NCBI RefSeq assembly: GCF_006442975.2
Contig: NZ_CP083954.1
Span: 124,001 to 188,000, forward strand
DNA length: 64,000 bases
DNA from: Mesorhizobium sp. B2-1-1
GTDB lineage: Bacteria > Pseudomonadota > Alphaproteobacteria > Rhizobiales > Rhizobiaceae
Reading direction: 5' to 3'
The translations under genes were made by a program, and so were the position numbers. This document shows positions 27,670 through 36,774 of the stretch, piece after piece (position 1 is the stretch's first letter; the number at the start of each line of letters is the position of its first letter). The notes under the pieces were generated by a model. The model was not told the DNA's origin. It searched no databases and saw only the letters and a list, made by a program, of their open reading frames with translations.

Positions 27670-29079
27670 ATGACCGACGAAACCTATGCAAAACTGCGTG
27701 AAGGCTTGCGCGGAGAGCTGATCCTGCGCGGCGAAGCCGGCTATGAGGAGGCCCGCAAGGTTTACAACGGCATGATCGACAAGAGTCCGGCGCTGATTGC
27801 ACGCTGCGTCGATGTCGCCGACGTGATCACCGCTGTAAGGTTCGCGCGCATAAACGACCTCCTCATCGCCGTGCGCAGCGGCGGCCACAACGGCGCGGGA
27901 TTGGGGATTTGCGACAACGGTCTCGTCATCGACCTGTCGATGATGAAAGGCGTCCATGTCGACCCGAAAACCCGCACCGTGAGGGTCGCGCCCGGCTGCA
28001 CTTCGGGCGACGTGGACCACGCCACCCATCCTTTCGCGCTCGCCGTTCCGTTCGGCATCGTTTCGACCACGGGCGTCGCCGGCCTTACCCTCGGTGGAGG
28101 AACCGGCTATCTCACGCGCAAATACGGCCTCACCATCGATAATCTGATCGAGGCCGATCTGGTGCTGGCCGATGGCAGCATGGCGAAGGCCAGCAAAAGC
28201 GAGAATCCCGACCTGTTCTGGGCGCTCCGGGGCGGCGGCGGCAATTTTGGCGTGGTAACCAGCTTCCTGTTCCAGGCTCATCCGGTGAACATGATCTTCG
28301 GCGGTCCGGTGTTCTGGGACGCCAGGCACGCGTCGGCGGTCATGCGTACCTATCGCGACTACCTGCCGGAAGCGCCGGAAGACCTCGGCGCTTTCGTCGG
28401 CCTCAAATCCGTCCCTTCGAGCGATCCTTTCCCGCGCGAGCATTGGGGCAAGCGCGCCTGTGCCATCATCTCGTGCTACAACGGCACGGAGGAGGACGGG
28501 CGCAAGGCCATGGCGCCGCTGCTGGACACCTTGCCGCCGCCAATGTTCAACTGGATGGGCGTAATGCCGTTCCCGGCGATGCAGTCGCTATTCGACCCGC
28601 TCCTTCCGAAAGGCCTGCAATGGTACTGGAAGGGCGATTTCGTCAAGTCGCTTCCCGACGAAGCGATCGCGACCCATATCGCACAGGCCGCCCAGGCGCC
28701 CAGCGAATTGTCGCTCATGCATCTATACCCGATTGACGGCGCCGTCCGCCGCGTCGGCAAGGACGAGACCGCCTGGAACGCGCGTGACGCAAGCTGGTCG
28801 ATGGTCATCGCCGCCATCGACCCCGATCCGGGCAAAGCCGCCGACCTGACCGCGTGGGCACGGAATTACTGGGCGAGCGTCCATCCCCATAATGGCGAGG
28901 GCGGCTACGTGAACTTCATGATGGACGATGAAGGAGACGCGCGCTTGCAGGCGAGCTATGGCGGAAATTACGAGCGGCTGAGCCAGGTTAAGCGAACCTA
29001 CGACCCATCCAATGTCTTCCGGGTCAACCTGAACATCAAGCCTGCGACATCGGCGATGCCGGGCCGGACGGCCGCGTAG
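27670..29079 (+). CDS. FAD-binding oxidoreductase of the berberine-bridge/6-hydroxynicotine oxidase type
   Basis: 469 residues: a PCMH-type FAD domain (about 40-210) with the histidine expected to bind FAD covalently in AVRSGGHNGAG, the phosphate loop GLTLGGGTGYLTRKYG and the segment LFWALRGGGGNFGVVTS, then a C-terminal BBE segment ending NYERLSQVKRTYDPSNVFRVN. The second flavin-linking cysteine of bicovalent members is absent (FGIVSTTGVAG at that place). ATG 27670 is 6 bases after GGGAGG. The 288-base gap upstream holds no other recognisable feature. Likely the main enzyme of the cluster started by the LuxR fusion; the substrate is unknown. Confidence 0.87.
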   Translation: MTDETYAKLREGLRGELILRGEAGYEEARKVYNGMIDKSPALIARCVDVADVITAVRFARINDLLIAVRSGGHNGAGLGICDNGLVIDLSMMKGVHVDPKTRTVRVAPGCTSGDVDHATHPFALAVPFGIVSTTGVAGLTLGGGTGYLTRKYGLTIDNLIEADLVLADGSMAKASKSENPDLFWALRGGGGNFGVVTSFLFQAHPVNMIFGGPVFWDARHASAVMRTYRDYLPEAPEDLGAFVGLKSVPSSDPFPREHWGKRACAIISCYNGTEEDGRKAMAPLLDTLPPPMFNWMGVMPFPAMQSLFDPLLPKGLQWYWKGDFVKSLPDEAIATHIAQAAQAPSELSLMHLYPIDGAVRRVGKDETAWNARDASWSMVIAAIDPDPGKAADLTAWARNYWASVHPHNGEGGYVNFMMDDEGDARLQASYGGNYERLSQVKRTYDPSNVFRVNLNIKPATSAMPGRTAA

Positions 29080-29231
29080 TGCCGGGGTCTCGCCGCTGAT
29101 GCCGTTCGGCGGCCGTGGCTGTCAGATGCAGCGCAATCGCGAAGTGGAATGGCGCTGACGACCCTCTCAAGCGGGGTCGCCGGCGCCGGTCACAGCCATG
29201 TGCTATCTGGCTTTTGCCGGAAGGAGACAGA

Positions 29232-30659
29232 TTACCCGTGCGCCACCATCACATGGCGCACGGCGGTATAATCCTCCAGTGCGTAGAGCGACATGTCCTT
29301 GCCGTAGCCGGACTGCTTCAGCCCACCATGCGGCATCTCGTTGGTCAGCATGAAGTGGGTGTTGATCCAGGTGCAGCCATATTGCAGGCGAGCGGCCGTC
29401 GCCATGGCGCGCGAGACGTCCCTGGTCCACACCGATGACGCCAAGCCATAATCGCTGTCGTTGGCCCAGTTCACCGCCTCGTCGACTTCCGTGAAACGGG
29501 TGACCGAGACCACCGGGCCGAAGACTTCGCGGCGCACGATCTCGTCCTCCTGCAAGGCGCCGGCGACGACGGTCGGCTGGTAGTAGAAGCCAGTGCCCTC
29601 GCCCGGCTTGCCGCCGGTGGTGATCTCGATGTGCTTCAATTCCGAGGCGCGCTCGACGAAGCTCGAGACACGATCGCGTTGGCGGCGCGAGATCAGCGGG
29701 CCGATCTCGTTCTCGGCATCGTCCGGCAGATTGTACTTGATGGTCGACACGGCCGAGGAGAGATCGGCGACGAGCTTGTCGTAGACCTTCTTGCCGGCAT
29801 AGATGCGGCAGGCGGCGGTGCAGTCCTGGCCGGCATTGTAGTAGCCGAAGGCGCGCAGGCCGTTGACCACGGCGCCGAGGTCGGCATCATCGAAGACGAT
29901 GACCGGGGCCTTGCCGCCGAGTTCCAGATGCGTGCGCTTGACCGACTTGGCGGCCGCCTGCAGCACCTTCTTGCCGGTGGCGACATCGCCGGTGATCGAG
30001 ATCATGTTGACCTTGGGATGGTTGATCAGCGTATTGCCGACGCTGTCGCCGCGTCCGAGCACGACATTGACGACCCCTTCGGGCAGGATTTCGGCCAGGA
30101 TCTTCGCCAGTTTCAGCGCCGTCAGCGGCGTCTGTTCCGACGGTTTGAAGACGACCGTATTGCCGCCGCCGATCGCCGGCGCCAGCTTCCAGGCCATCAT
30201 CATCAACGGGTAATTCCACGGCGCGATGGAAGCGACGATGCCGATCGGATCGCGCCGGACCATCGAGGTGTGGCCCGGCAGGTATTCGCCGGCTACCTGG
30301 CCTGGCATGGAGCGGACGGCGCCGGCGAAGAAACGGTAGCAGTCGACGATCGCCGGGATTTCATCATTGAGCACGGCATTGATCGGCTTGCCGCAGTTCA
30401 GCGCCTCGAGCGCCGCGAATTCCCTGGCTTCGGCCTCTATGCGGTCGGCGATCTTAAGGAGATAGCCCGAGCGCTGCGCGGGCGTGGTACGCGACCAAGC
30501 CGTGAACGCCTTCCCGGCAGCCGTCACCGCCGCCTCGATCTGCGCCGGGCTCGCCTCGGGGAGATTGAGAATGGTCGCCCCGGTCTTCGGATTGAGGACC
30601 GGCTCCTCGGTCTCGGTGCCTTTCTCGAACTTCGAGCCGATCAACATCTGGGTGTCCAT
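29232..30659 (-). CDS. Gamma-aminobutyraldehyde dehydrogenase (PatD/YdcW-type)
   Basis: 475-residue NAD-dependent aldehyde dehydrogenase. The catalytic Glu lies in LELGGKAP and the catalytic Cys in [14 protein letters not shown], whose GQDCTA form is characteristic of the aminobutyraldehyde branch; cofactor segments [12 protein letters not shown] and [12 protein letters not shown] are present. ATG 30659 is 6 bases after GGAGA. It follows the polyamine-type ABC transporter on the same strand, which supports oxidation of 4-aminobutanal from putrescine to GABA. Confidence 0.87.
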   Translation of the reverse strand: MDTQMLIGSKFEKGTETEEPVLNPKTGATILNLPEASPAQIEAAVTAAGKAFTAWSRTTPAQRSGYLLKIADRIEAEAREFAALEALNCGKPINAVLNDEIPAIVDCYRFFAGAVRSMPGQVAGEYLPGHTSMVRRDPIGIVASIAPWNYPLMMMAWKLAPAIGGGNTVVFKPSEQTPLTALKLAKILAEILPEGVVNVVLGRGDSVGNTLINHPKVNMISITGDVATGKKVLQAAAKSVKRTHLELGGKAPVIVFDDADLGAVVNGLRAFGYYNAGQDCTAACRIYAGKKVYDKLVADLSSAVSTIKYNLPDDAENEIGPLISRRQRDRVSSFVERASELKHIEITTGGKPGEGTGFYYQPTVVAGALQEDEIVRREVFGPVVSVTRFTEVDEAVNWANDSDYGLASSVWTRDVSRAMATAARLQYGCTWINTHFMLTNEMPHGGLKQSGYGKDMSLYALEDYTAVRHVMVAHG

Positions 30660-30680
30660 TGGGTTCTCCATTGGCAATAG

Positions 30681-30833
30681 TGAGTAGTGAATGATGAATA
30701 GTGAGTAGTGAATAGTGAGTAGTGAGTAGTGAGTAGTGAGTAGGTTTCTGCCGCGTATTCACTATCCAAAACTACTATTCACCATCCTCCCATTCACTAT
30801 TCACTACTCACTACTCACTACTCACTGCTCACT
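30681..30833. repeat. Inverted pair of heptamer tandem arrays
   Basis: Left array 30681-30743: nine units of TGAGTAG and variants (TGAATAG, TGAATGA). Right array 30792-30833: six units of ATTCACT/ACTCACT/GCTCACT, the complement of the left array, with partial units between the two. Together they can form a long imperfect hairpin in the message between the permease and dehydrogenase genes. Confidence 0.9.
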
Positions 30834-30836
30834 ATT

Positions 30837-31652
30837 TCATTTCCCGCTGCCGGCGATCTGGTCGCCGTCGCGGGTCAGGTAGTAGGCGGCGAGGATCGGC
30901 AGCAGCGTCACCAGCACCACCACCATCGCCACGACATTGGTGACCGGGCGCTGGCGCGGGCGGATCAGTTCTTCAAGCATCCAGATCGGCAGCGTCTGCT
31001 GCTGGCCGGCGGTGAAGGTGGTGACGATGACCTCGTCGAACGACAGCGCGAAGGCCAGCATGCCGCCGGCAAGCAGCGCCGTGGCGATGTTGGGCAACAC
31101 GATATGCCGGAAGGTCTGGAAACCATCCGCGCCGAGATCCATCGAGGCCTCGATCATCGAGCCCGAGGTGCGGCGGAAGCGGGCAACGGCATTGTTGTAG
31201 ACGACAACCACGCAGAAGGTGGCGTGGCCGAGCACGATCGTCCAGAACGAGAACGGAATGTCGGCCAGCGCGAAAGCCGAACGCAGCGCAATGCCGGTGA
31301 TGATGCCGGGCAGCGCGATCGGCAGGATGACCAGCAGCGAAATGGTTTCACGGCCGAAGAATTTCGTCCGTGACACCGCGGCGGCGCACAGCGTGCCGAG
31401 AACCAGCGCGATGGCCGTTGAGATGGCGGCGACGCGCACCGAGAGCGACAGCGCTTGCCACACGTCCGGCCGGTTCCAGGTGACGGCGAACCACTGCGTG
31501 GTGAGCCCCGGCGGCGGCCAGACGAAGCTCTTCTCTTCGGTCGTGAAGGCATAGACGAAGATCAGCAGGATCGGTAGATGCAGGAACAGCAGGCCGCAGG
31601 CCGCAGCGATCTTCAGGCCAAGCGGAGCCGATTGGGCACGGTCAGAGCGCAT
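30837..31652 (-). CDS. Polyamine-type ABC transporter permease (PotC/PotI-like)
   Basis: 271-residue inner-membrane subunit with six predicted helices and the permease coupling loop [20 protein letters not shown], which contacts the ATPase. The start at 31652 overlaps the preceding permease by 11 bases. The last base is 3 bases from the right heptamer array. Substrate class (putrescine/spermidine) is inferred from the linked binding protein and the aminobutyraldehyde dehydrogenase. Confidence 0.9.
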   Translation of the reverse strand: MRSDRAQSAPLGLKIAAACGLLFLHLPILLIFVYAFTTEEKSFVWPPPGLTTQWFAVTWNRPDVWQALSLSVRVAAISTAIALVLGTLCAAAVSRTKFFGRETISLLVILPIALPGIITGIALRSAFALADIPFSFWTIVLGHATFCVVVVYNNAVARFRRTSGSMIEASMDLGADGFQTFRHIVLPNIATALLAGGMLAFALSFDEVIVTTFTAGQQQTLPIWMLEELIRPRQRPVTNVVAMVVVLVTLLPILAAYYLTRDGDQIAGSGK

Positions 31653-32607
31653 CGAAGGCCCCCATGCGCTTGGCGCCCCAGAGATAGAAGCCCATGATGA
31701 CGATCGGCACCACCGTGAAGGCGGCGGCGAGCGGGATGTTGCCGGCCGTGCCTTGCTGCGAATAGACGGCCTGGCCGATGAACAGGCGCGACGTGCCGAT
31801 GATCTGCGGGATGATGTAGTCGCCCAATGTCAGCGAAAAGGTGAAGATCGAGCCGGCGACGATGCCGGGCAGCGCCAGCGGGAACAGCACATTGCGAAAA
31901 GTCTGGCCGGGCGACGCGCCAAGGTCGGAAGAGGCTTCGACCAGATTGCCGGGCACGCGCTCGAGGGCTGCCTGCACCGGCAGGATCATGAAGGGCAGCC
32001 AGACATAGACGAAGACGATGAAGGTGCCGGTGAAGGACACCGACAGCGAGTTGCCGCCGACGACCGGCAGCGACAGCCACGCATCGAGCAACCCCAACAG
32101 GTTCAGCTTGGCGAGCAGCCAGGTGAGAATGCCTTCCTTGGCCAGGATCAATTTCCAGGCGTAGATCTTGACCAGGTAGCTCGACCACAGCGGCAGCATG
32201 ACGCCGAGATAGAACAGCGCTTTCCAGCGGCCGCGCGCATAGCGCGCCGCGTAATAGGCAATGGGGAAAGCGACGACAGCCGAGGCCAGCGTCACCAGGG
32301 CCGCCATCGTCACCGTGCGCAGAATGATGTCCAGATTGGCGGCCTGCAACAGGTCGCCATAGGTCTTCAACGTGAACTCACGGTTGATAAGCCCGGAGAA
32401 CTCGTCGATCGAGAAAAAGCTCTGCGCCAAAAGAGCGAACAACGAGCCGATATAGACGATGCCGAGCCACAGGACCGGCGGCAGCAGCATAAGCAGAAGG
32501 AGCAGTTGCGGCCTGCGCCAGAAGAGGTCGGAGAGCGCGCCGCGTATGCCGCCGCTGCCGGGCAGGATGGCAGGGGCTGGGCTGGGGTTGAGCGCGGCAA
32601 TGGTCAT
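31642..32607 (-). CDS. Polyamine-type ABC transporter permease (PotB/PotH-like)
   Basis: 321-residue permease: cytoplasmic N-terminus of about 40 residues, first helix at [20 protein letters not shown], and coupling loop [20 protein letters not shown]. It pairs with the downstream permease to form the channel. The start at ATG 32607 lies 223 bases after the ATPase gene, the gap being filled by a palindromic repeat pair. Confidence 0.9.
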   Translation of the reverse strand: MTIAALNPSPAPAILPGSGGIRGALSDLFWRRPQLLLLLMLLPPVLWLGIVYIGSLFALLAQSFFSIDEFSGLINREFTLKTYGDLLQAANLDIILRTVTMAALVTLASAVVAFPIAYYAARYARGRWKALFYLGVMLPLWSSYLVKIYAWKLILAKEGILTWLLAKLNLLGLLDAWLSLPVVGGNSLSVSFTGTFIVFVYVWLPFMILPVQAALERVPGNLVEASSDLGASPGQTFRNVLFPLALPGIVAGSIFTFSLTLGDYIIPQIIGTSRLFIGQAVYSQQGTAGNIPLAAAFTVVPIVIMGFYLWGAKRMGAFDAL

Positions 32608-32658
32608 GGGGCCGCCGTGTGCTGAAGAGAATTATATGAGAGGCCGCGTTCTGCGTCG

Positions 32659-32811
32659 CCCCCCTCTGTCCTGCCGGACATCTCCCCCTCACGGGGGGAG
32701 ATTGGCAATTTCTCAGCCTCGCCAATTCTGCGACGTTGGAAATTGGCGAAACCCGAAAGGGCAGCCAATCTCCCCCCTTGCGGGGGAGATGTCCGGCAGG
32801 ACAGAGGGGGG
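32659..32811. repeat. Palindromic repeat pair inside the polyamine transport unit
   Basis: Two nearly identical 48-base arms in opposite orientation (32659-32706 and 32764-32811) separated by 57 bases. Each arm runs from CCCCCCTCTGTCCTGCCGGA to GGGGAGATTGGC and itself contains a short hairpin. Related arms occur near 46.34, 57.85, 60.23 and 60.42 kb, so this is a dispersed intergenic family. Confidence 0.85.
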
Positions 32812-32830
32812 TGCTTCGCGCAAGCCTTCA

Positions 32831-33829
32831 TCACACCGCCTCGTCCATCAAATGCAGGCTCTCCCGGTTGAAGGTGAGCACCACCGCCTCGCCTTCCCTG
32901 GGCAAGGCCGTGCCGGCAGGCACGATGGCGTGCAATTTCAGACCGTCGGCATCGAGCGCCAGCCTGGTGGTCGCCCCGAGATAGTTAGTTGAGACGAGGC
33001 GCGCGGCCACGCCGTCGCCTTTCGCGGCGCGGCCGACGCGGATCGATTCGGGTCGCAGGCTGCCCCAGCGGCGCTGGCCGCAATAGCGCTGGACGAAATC
33101 CGGCGGCAGCACGTTGGAGGAACCGACGAAATCGGCGACGAAGCGAGTGCTCGGCCGCTGGTAGATATCTTCCGGCGTGCCGATCTGCATGATCCTGCCG
33201 TCGTTGAAGACGGCGACGCGATCGGCCATCGACAGCGCCTCGCCCTGATCGTGGGTGACGAAGACGAACGTTATGCCGAGCGCCTTTTGCAGCGACTTCA
33301 GCTCTTCCTGCATGTTCTCGCGCAATTTGAGGTCGAGCGCGCCGAGCGGCTCGTCGAGCAGCAGCACCTTGGGCTGGTTGACCAGTGCGCGGGCCAGCGC
33401 GACGCGCTGGCGCTGACCGCCGGAAAGCTGGCCAGGGCGGCGGGCGCCGTAGCCGGGCAGCCTGACCAGCGACAGCGCCTCTTCCGCTGCCTTGTGCCGC
33501 CCGGCCTTGCCGACGCCCTTGACCATCAAACCATAGGCGACATTGTCGAGCACATCGAGATGCGGGAACAGCGCATAGTCCTGGAAGACGGTGTTGACGT
33601 TGCGGCGATAGGGCGGAACACCCTCGGCGCGCTCGCCGAAGATCGAAATCGAACCCGCCGTCGGCTGCTCGAAGCCGGCAATGAGGCGCAGGCAGGTCGT
33701 CTTGCCGGAACCGGACGGCCCGAGCATGGCGAAGAACTCGCCAGGCACGATTTCGAGGTCGACCGTGTCGACGGCGCGCACGCTGCCGAAATGGCGCGAG
33801 ACTTTTTGAAAGGAAACGGCTGAGGTCAT
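32831..33829 (-). CDS. Polyamine-type ABC transporter ATPase (PotA/PotG-like)
   Basis: 332-residue ATP-binding subunit. Walker A GPSGSGKTTCLRLIAG, signature LSGGQRQRVALARAL, Walker B VLLLDEPLGALD and the switch histidine in VFVTHDQGEAL are all intact. The C-terminal 90 residues form a TOBE domain (RPESIRV). Start ATG 33829. It powers the two permeases downstream. Confidence 0.94.
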   Translation of the reverse strand: MTSAVSFQKVSRHFGSVRAVDTVDLEIVPGEFFAMLGPSGSGKTTCLRLIAGFEQPTAGSISIFGERAEGVPPYRRNVNTVFQDYALFPHLDVLDNVAYGLMVKGVGKAGRHKAAEEALSLVRLPGYGARRPGQLSGGQRQRVALARALVNQPKVLLLDEPLGALDLKLRENMQEELKSLQKALGITFVFVTHDQGEALSMADRVAVFNDGRIMQIGTPEDIYQRPSTRFVADFVGSSNVLPPDFVQRYCGQRRWGSLRPESIRVGRAAKGDGVAARLVSTNYLGATTRLALDADGLKLHAIVPAGTALPREGEAVVLTFNRESLHLMDEAV

Positions 33830-33907
33830 GGGGTGTCAGTCTCTTGCCGATTGGGTTCTCTTCGGTCGCCCGCAATCGTGGCTGGACGGCGAACGCGCGC
33901 CACTTAC

Positions 33908-34024
33908 CTCCTCTCGATGCGGGAGGTCGCGGCGAAGTCGCGGGTGGGGGTGCTCTGGCACAGACCGCCGCGACGCCCCGCCCCGACGCTGCGCGTCGAC
34001 CCTCCCCACAAGGGGAGGGTGAAG
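33908..34024. repeat. Intergenic palindromic repeat, second family
   Basis: GC-rich element between the binding-protein and ATPase genes with three local hairpins: CTCTCGATGCGGGAG-type sequence near 33911, GGGTGGGGGTGCTC near 33942, and CCTCCCCACAAGGGGAGG near 34001-34018. The hairpin arrangement differs from the CTCCCCC family. It fills most of the 199-base gap. Confidence 0.65.
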
Positions 34025-34028
34025 AAAA

Positions 34029-35183
34029 TCATCGCCCGCCGATGACGCCGATATAGTCCGACACCCAGCGGTAATAGGGCACGCACTGGTCGTTCCGGGT
34101 GGCGCATTTGGTCACCGGCGTCTTCCAGAACTTGATCTTGTCGAAGTTTTCGTAGCCGTTGGTCTTGCAGCCTTCGTCGGTCAGGAGCTCGTTGCCCTTG
34201 CAGGCGGCGGGGACGACCGGCAGCGAGCCGAACCAGGCCGAGACGTCGCCCTGCACCTTGGGCGAAAGCGAGTGTTCGAGCCACATATAGGCGCAGTTCG
34301 GATGTGCCGCGTCGGCCTCCATCATAGTGGTGTCGGCCCAGCCGGTGACGCCTTCCTCCGGCACGGTCGAGGCGATGGGCTTCTTGGCCGCGATCAGCGT
34401 GTTGACCTGGTATGGCCACGAGCCGGAGGCAACCACGCCTTCGTTCTGGAAATCGTCGACCTGGATGGCGGCATCGTGCCAGTAGCGGCCGACCAGCGTG
34501 CGCTGGACGCGCAGCAACTCGAGCGCGGCCTTGTACTGGTCCTCGTTCAACTCGTAGGGGTCCTTGATGCCGAGCTCCGGCTTGTGGAACATCAGGTAGT
34601 TGGCGGCATCGGCGATGTGGATCGGGCCGTCATAGGCCTGGACGCGGCCCTTGTTTGATTTGCCGTCCGGCAGCTTCATCTCCTCGAAGACGATGTTCCA
34701 GCTCTTGGGCGCTTCCTTGAAGACATCGGTATTGTACATCAGGACGTTCGGCCCCCACTGGTAGGGGACGCCATAATGAACCTTGTCGACGGTGAACCAG
34801 GGGGCGTCCTTGATGCGGTCGTCGACCGTCTTCCAACTCGGGATGAGGTCGGTGTTGATCGGCTGCACGCGCTTGCCGGCAACGAGGCGCAGCGATGCAT
34901 CGCCCGAAGCGGTGACGAGGTCGAAGCCGCCCTCGTTCATCAGCGAGACCATCTCGTCCGACGTGTTGGCGGTCTTGACGTTGACCTTGCAGCCGCTTTC
35001 CTTCTCGAAGGCGGTGACCCAGTCATAGCCCTTGTCGGTTTCGCCACGCTCGATATAGCCCGGCCAGGCGACGATATCGACCTCGCCTTCACCCTTGCCG
35101 AGTTCCGTGACCTGAGCGATGGCATGGCCGGAGAAGGTCAGCGCGACCGTCAATGCAGTGCATGACTTCAGGAATGAATTCAT
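34029..35183 (-). CDS. Periplasmic polyamine-binding protein (PotD/PotF-like)
   Basis: 384-residue extracellular solute-binding protein with a signal peptide of about 23 residues ending GHAIAQ. The mature part follows the PotD family plan (VDIVAWPGYIERG; YGVPYQWGPNVLMYNTDVFK; GVTGWADTTMM). Six cysteines, several near the C-terminus, could form disulfides in the periplasm. The second of tandem ATG codons (35183) has the better spacing to GGGAG; 35186 is possible. First transport gene of the unit. Confidence 0.9.
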   Translation of the reverse strand: MNSFLKSCTALTVALTFSGHAIAQVTELGKGEGEVDIVAWPGYIERGETDKGYDWVTAFEKESGCKVNVKTANTSDEMVSLMNEGGFDLVTASGDASLRLVAGKRVQPINTDLIPSWKTVDDRIKDAPWFTVDKVHYGVPYQWGPNVLMYNTDVFKEAPKSWNIVFEEMKLPDGKSNKGRVQAYDGPIHIADAANYLMFHKPELGIKDPYELNEDQYKAALELLRVQRTLVGRYWHDAAIQVDDFQNEGVVASGSWPYQVNTLIAAKKPIASTVPEEGVTGWADTTMMEADAAHPNCAYMWLEHSLSPKVQGDVSAWFGSLPVVPAACKGNELLTDEGCKTNGYENFDKIKFWKTPVTKCATRNDQCVPYYRWVSDYIGVIGGR

Positions 35184-35289
35184 CATCGATCTCCCATTGA
35201 TAGGCCCGCGCTTCGGCGGCGGCTTTGTTCCCTGAAGCGAAGTTGCTGTGAAAATCCCGGTTTCGCAAATTCATTTATCAGAAGGGGGA

Positions 35290-35306
35290 TATCGGTTTTT
35301 CCGATA
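35290..35306. promoter_or_regulatory. Palindrome upstream of the polyamine-binding protein gene
   Basis: Perfect 6-bp inverted repeat TATCGG (35290-35295), TTTTT, CCGATA (35301-35306), about 107 bases ahead of the binding-protein start and 3 bases past the LysR gene's stop. It could be a LysR operator; a terminator is less likely because no T tract follows on the reverse strand. Confidence 0.4.
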
Positions 35307-35308
35307 GA

Positions 35309-36235
35309 TTAGCGGCCGTTCTTGTCGGGGCGCTGGCGAACCATGCGCTGCGACTGCGCCAGACCGATGAAATCGCGCGCAGCCTGCGGCAGGCCGGAGC
35401 CGCGGCGCCAGACCATCCCGACCTGGACGACGGGTAGGGCACCGGAGACGTCGCGCGACTCGATGCGGTCGCCTTCCAGCGACCACGGCCGGTAGACGAG
35501 GTCGGGCAGCAGCGCCACGCCCGCGCCGGTGGCGACGAGGCTGCGCACCGCTTCGACCGAACGGGTGCGGAAGGCGACATGCGGCTTGGCGCCGATTGCC
35601 GTCAGCAACTTGCCGGTGTTCTCCTCGATCTCGTCGACGGTCAGCATGATCAGCGGCTCCGAAGCGATGTCGCCGATGCCGATGATGTCGGCGCCGGCGA
35701 GCGGATGCCCGAGCGGCAGCCACAGGCGGTAAGCCGAGACTTCAAGGATTTCCGATTGCAGCGCGGTTCGGTCGCGCAGATTGGACGTGACCATCACGGC
35801 GATGTCCAGCTTGCCGCCGATCAGCAGATGCTCGAGATAGTCGCCATTGTCCTCGATTGCCGAGACCTCGACGCCGGGATAGGCACGACGGTAGCGGGAA
35901 AGCAGGTCCGACAGCACATAGCCGGCGACCAGCGAGGTGACGCCGAGCTGCAGCCGGCCGCCCGCTGTCGCCTGCTCGCCGAGGAAGGCGCGGCGCGCAT
36001 CGGACACATCGGCCAGGATCTTGGTGGCATGACGCAGGAACTGGTGGCCCTTGTGGGTGATGTTGAGGCCGCGCGGATGGCGGTCGAATAATTCGACGCC
36101 GAGATCGCCTTCGAGCTCCTTGATCGCTTCGGTGACCGAGGATTGCGAAATGGAGAGGTTCTGCGCGGCACCCGACACCGTGCCCTGCTCGGCGACGGCG
36201 ATGAAGAACTGCAACTGGCGGATGGTGAAAGCCAT
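35309..36235 (-). CDS. LysR-family transcriptional regulator
   Basis: 308 residues: N-terminal helix-turn-helix (FTIRQLQFFIAVAEQGTVSG, SQSSVTEAIKELEGDLGV) and a substrate-binding effector domain. ATG 36235 begins at the family consensus; the frame extends 5 codons further to 36250. It is directly upstream of and on the same strand as the polyamine-type transport genes, so it is their probable regulator. Confidence 0.88.
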   Translation of the reverse strand: MAFTIRQLQFFIAVAEQGTVSGAAQNLSISQSSVTEAIKELEGDLGVELFDRHPRGLNITHKGHQFLRHATKILADVSDARRAFLGEQATAGGRLQLGVTSLVAGYVLSDLLSRYRRAYPGVEVSAIEDNGDYLEHLLIGGKLDIAVMVTSNLRDRTALQSEILEVSAYRLWLPLGHPLAGADIIGIGDIASEPLIMLTVDEIEENTGKLLTAIGAKPHVAFRTRSVEAVRSLVATGAGVALLPDLVYRPWSLEGDRIESRDVSGALPVVQVGMVWRRGSGLPQAARDFIGLAQSQRMVRQRPDKNGR

Positions 36236-36289
36236 GGCCCGACTAAACACGGCGGGGACGACACTGGGAAGTGGAAACGGATCGGCAAC

Positions 36290-36325
36290 TTGACGGCCCC
36301 CAGAATTGTAACTAAATAAGTTACA
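36290..36325 (+). promoter_or_regulatory. Promoter and palindromic operator of the Rrf2 gene
   Basis: A -35-like TTGACG (36290-36295), 17-base spacer and -10-like TAAATA (36313-36318) place the start of transcription close to the A of the ATG at 36325. A perfect inverted repeat TGTAACT (36307-36313) / AGTTACA (36319-36325) with a 5-base centre overlaps the -10 box and ends on the start codon. Confidence 0.6.
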
Positions 36326-36774
36326 TGAAACGCAACAGCCGGCTGTCTTCCACCTTGCACATTCTGGTCCACATGGCCGAGAAGCCCGAGCGGGCGCTGA
36401 CCTCGGAGCAGCTTGCCACCTTCATCCATACCAATCCGGTCGTGGTGCGCCGCACCATCGCGGGGTTGCGGGATGCCGGCATCGTCACCTCTTCACGCGG
36501 ACATGGCGGCGGCTGGCTGCTCGGGCGCCCGCCCGACGAGATCTCGCTGGCCGAAATCAGCGCCGCGCTTGGCGAGACGCTGCTGCAGTTCGGCACCGAG
36601 CCGGAGAGCCCCGGCTGCCTTGTCGAGCAGGCCGTCATCGCCGTCCTCGACGATTTTCGGATCGCGGCGGAGAAGCTGCTGGCGGAGAAGCTCAGCCGTA
36701 TCACGCTGGCCGACCTGACCGCCGACTTCCGCCGCCGTTACGACCTCATCGGAGTCTCCAGCCATGCAGTATGA
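36325..36774 (+). CDS. Rrf2-family transcriptional regulator
   Basis: 149 residues with the Rrf2 winged helix (SSTLHILVHMAEKPERALTS; VRRTIAGLRDAGIVTSSRG; GGWLLGRPPDEISLAEI). Only one cysteine (ESPGCLVEQ) is present, so a three-cysteine Fe-S cluster as in IscR or NsrR is unlikely. No ribosome-binding site precedes the ATG; an operator palindrome abuts it. It overlaps the downstream flavoprotein gene by 11 bases, so the regulator and its probable redox target are translated together. Confidence 0.9.
   Translation: MKRNSRLSSTLHILVHMAEKPERALTSEQLATFIHTNPVVVRRTIAGLRDAGIVTSSRGHGGGWLLGRPPDEISLAEISAALGETLLQFGTEPESPGCLVEQAVIAVLDDFRIAAEKLLAEKLSRITLADLTADFRRRYDLIGVSSHAV

Noticed and set aside
30681..30833. 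CRISPR array
   Set aside because: The repeat unit is 7 bases with no spacers and the two blocks are inverted, unlike a CRISPR array; no cas gene is present.
35290..35306. Terminator of the LysR gene
   Set aside because: On the reverse strand the stem has an A-rich loop and no following T tract.
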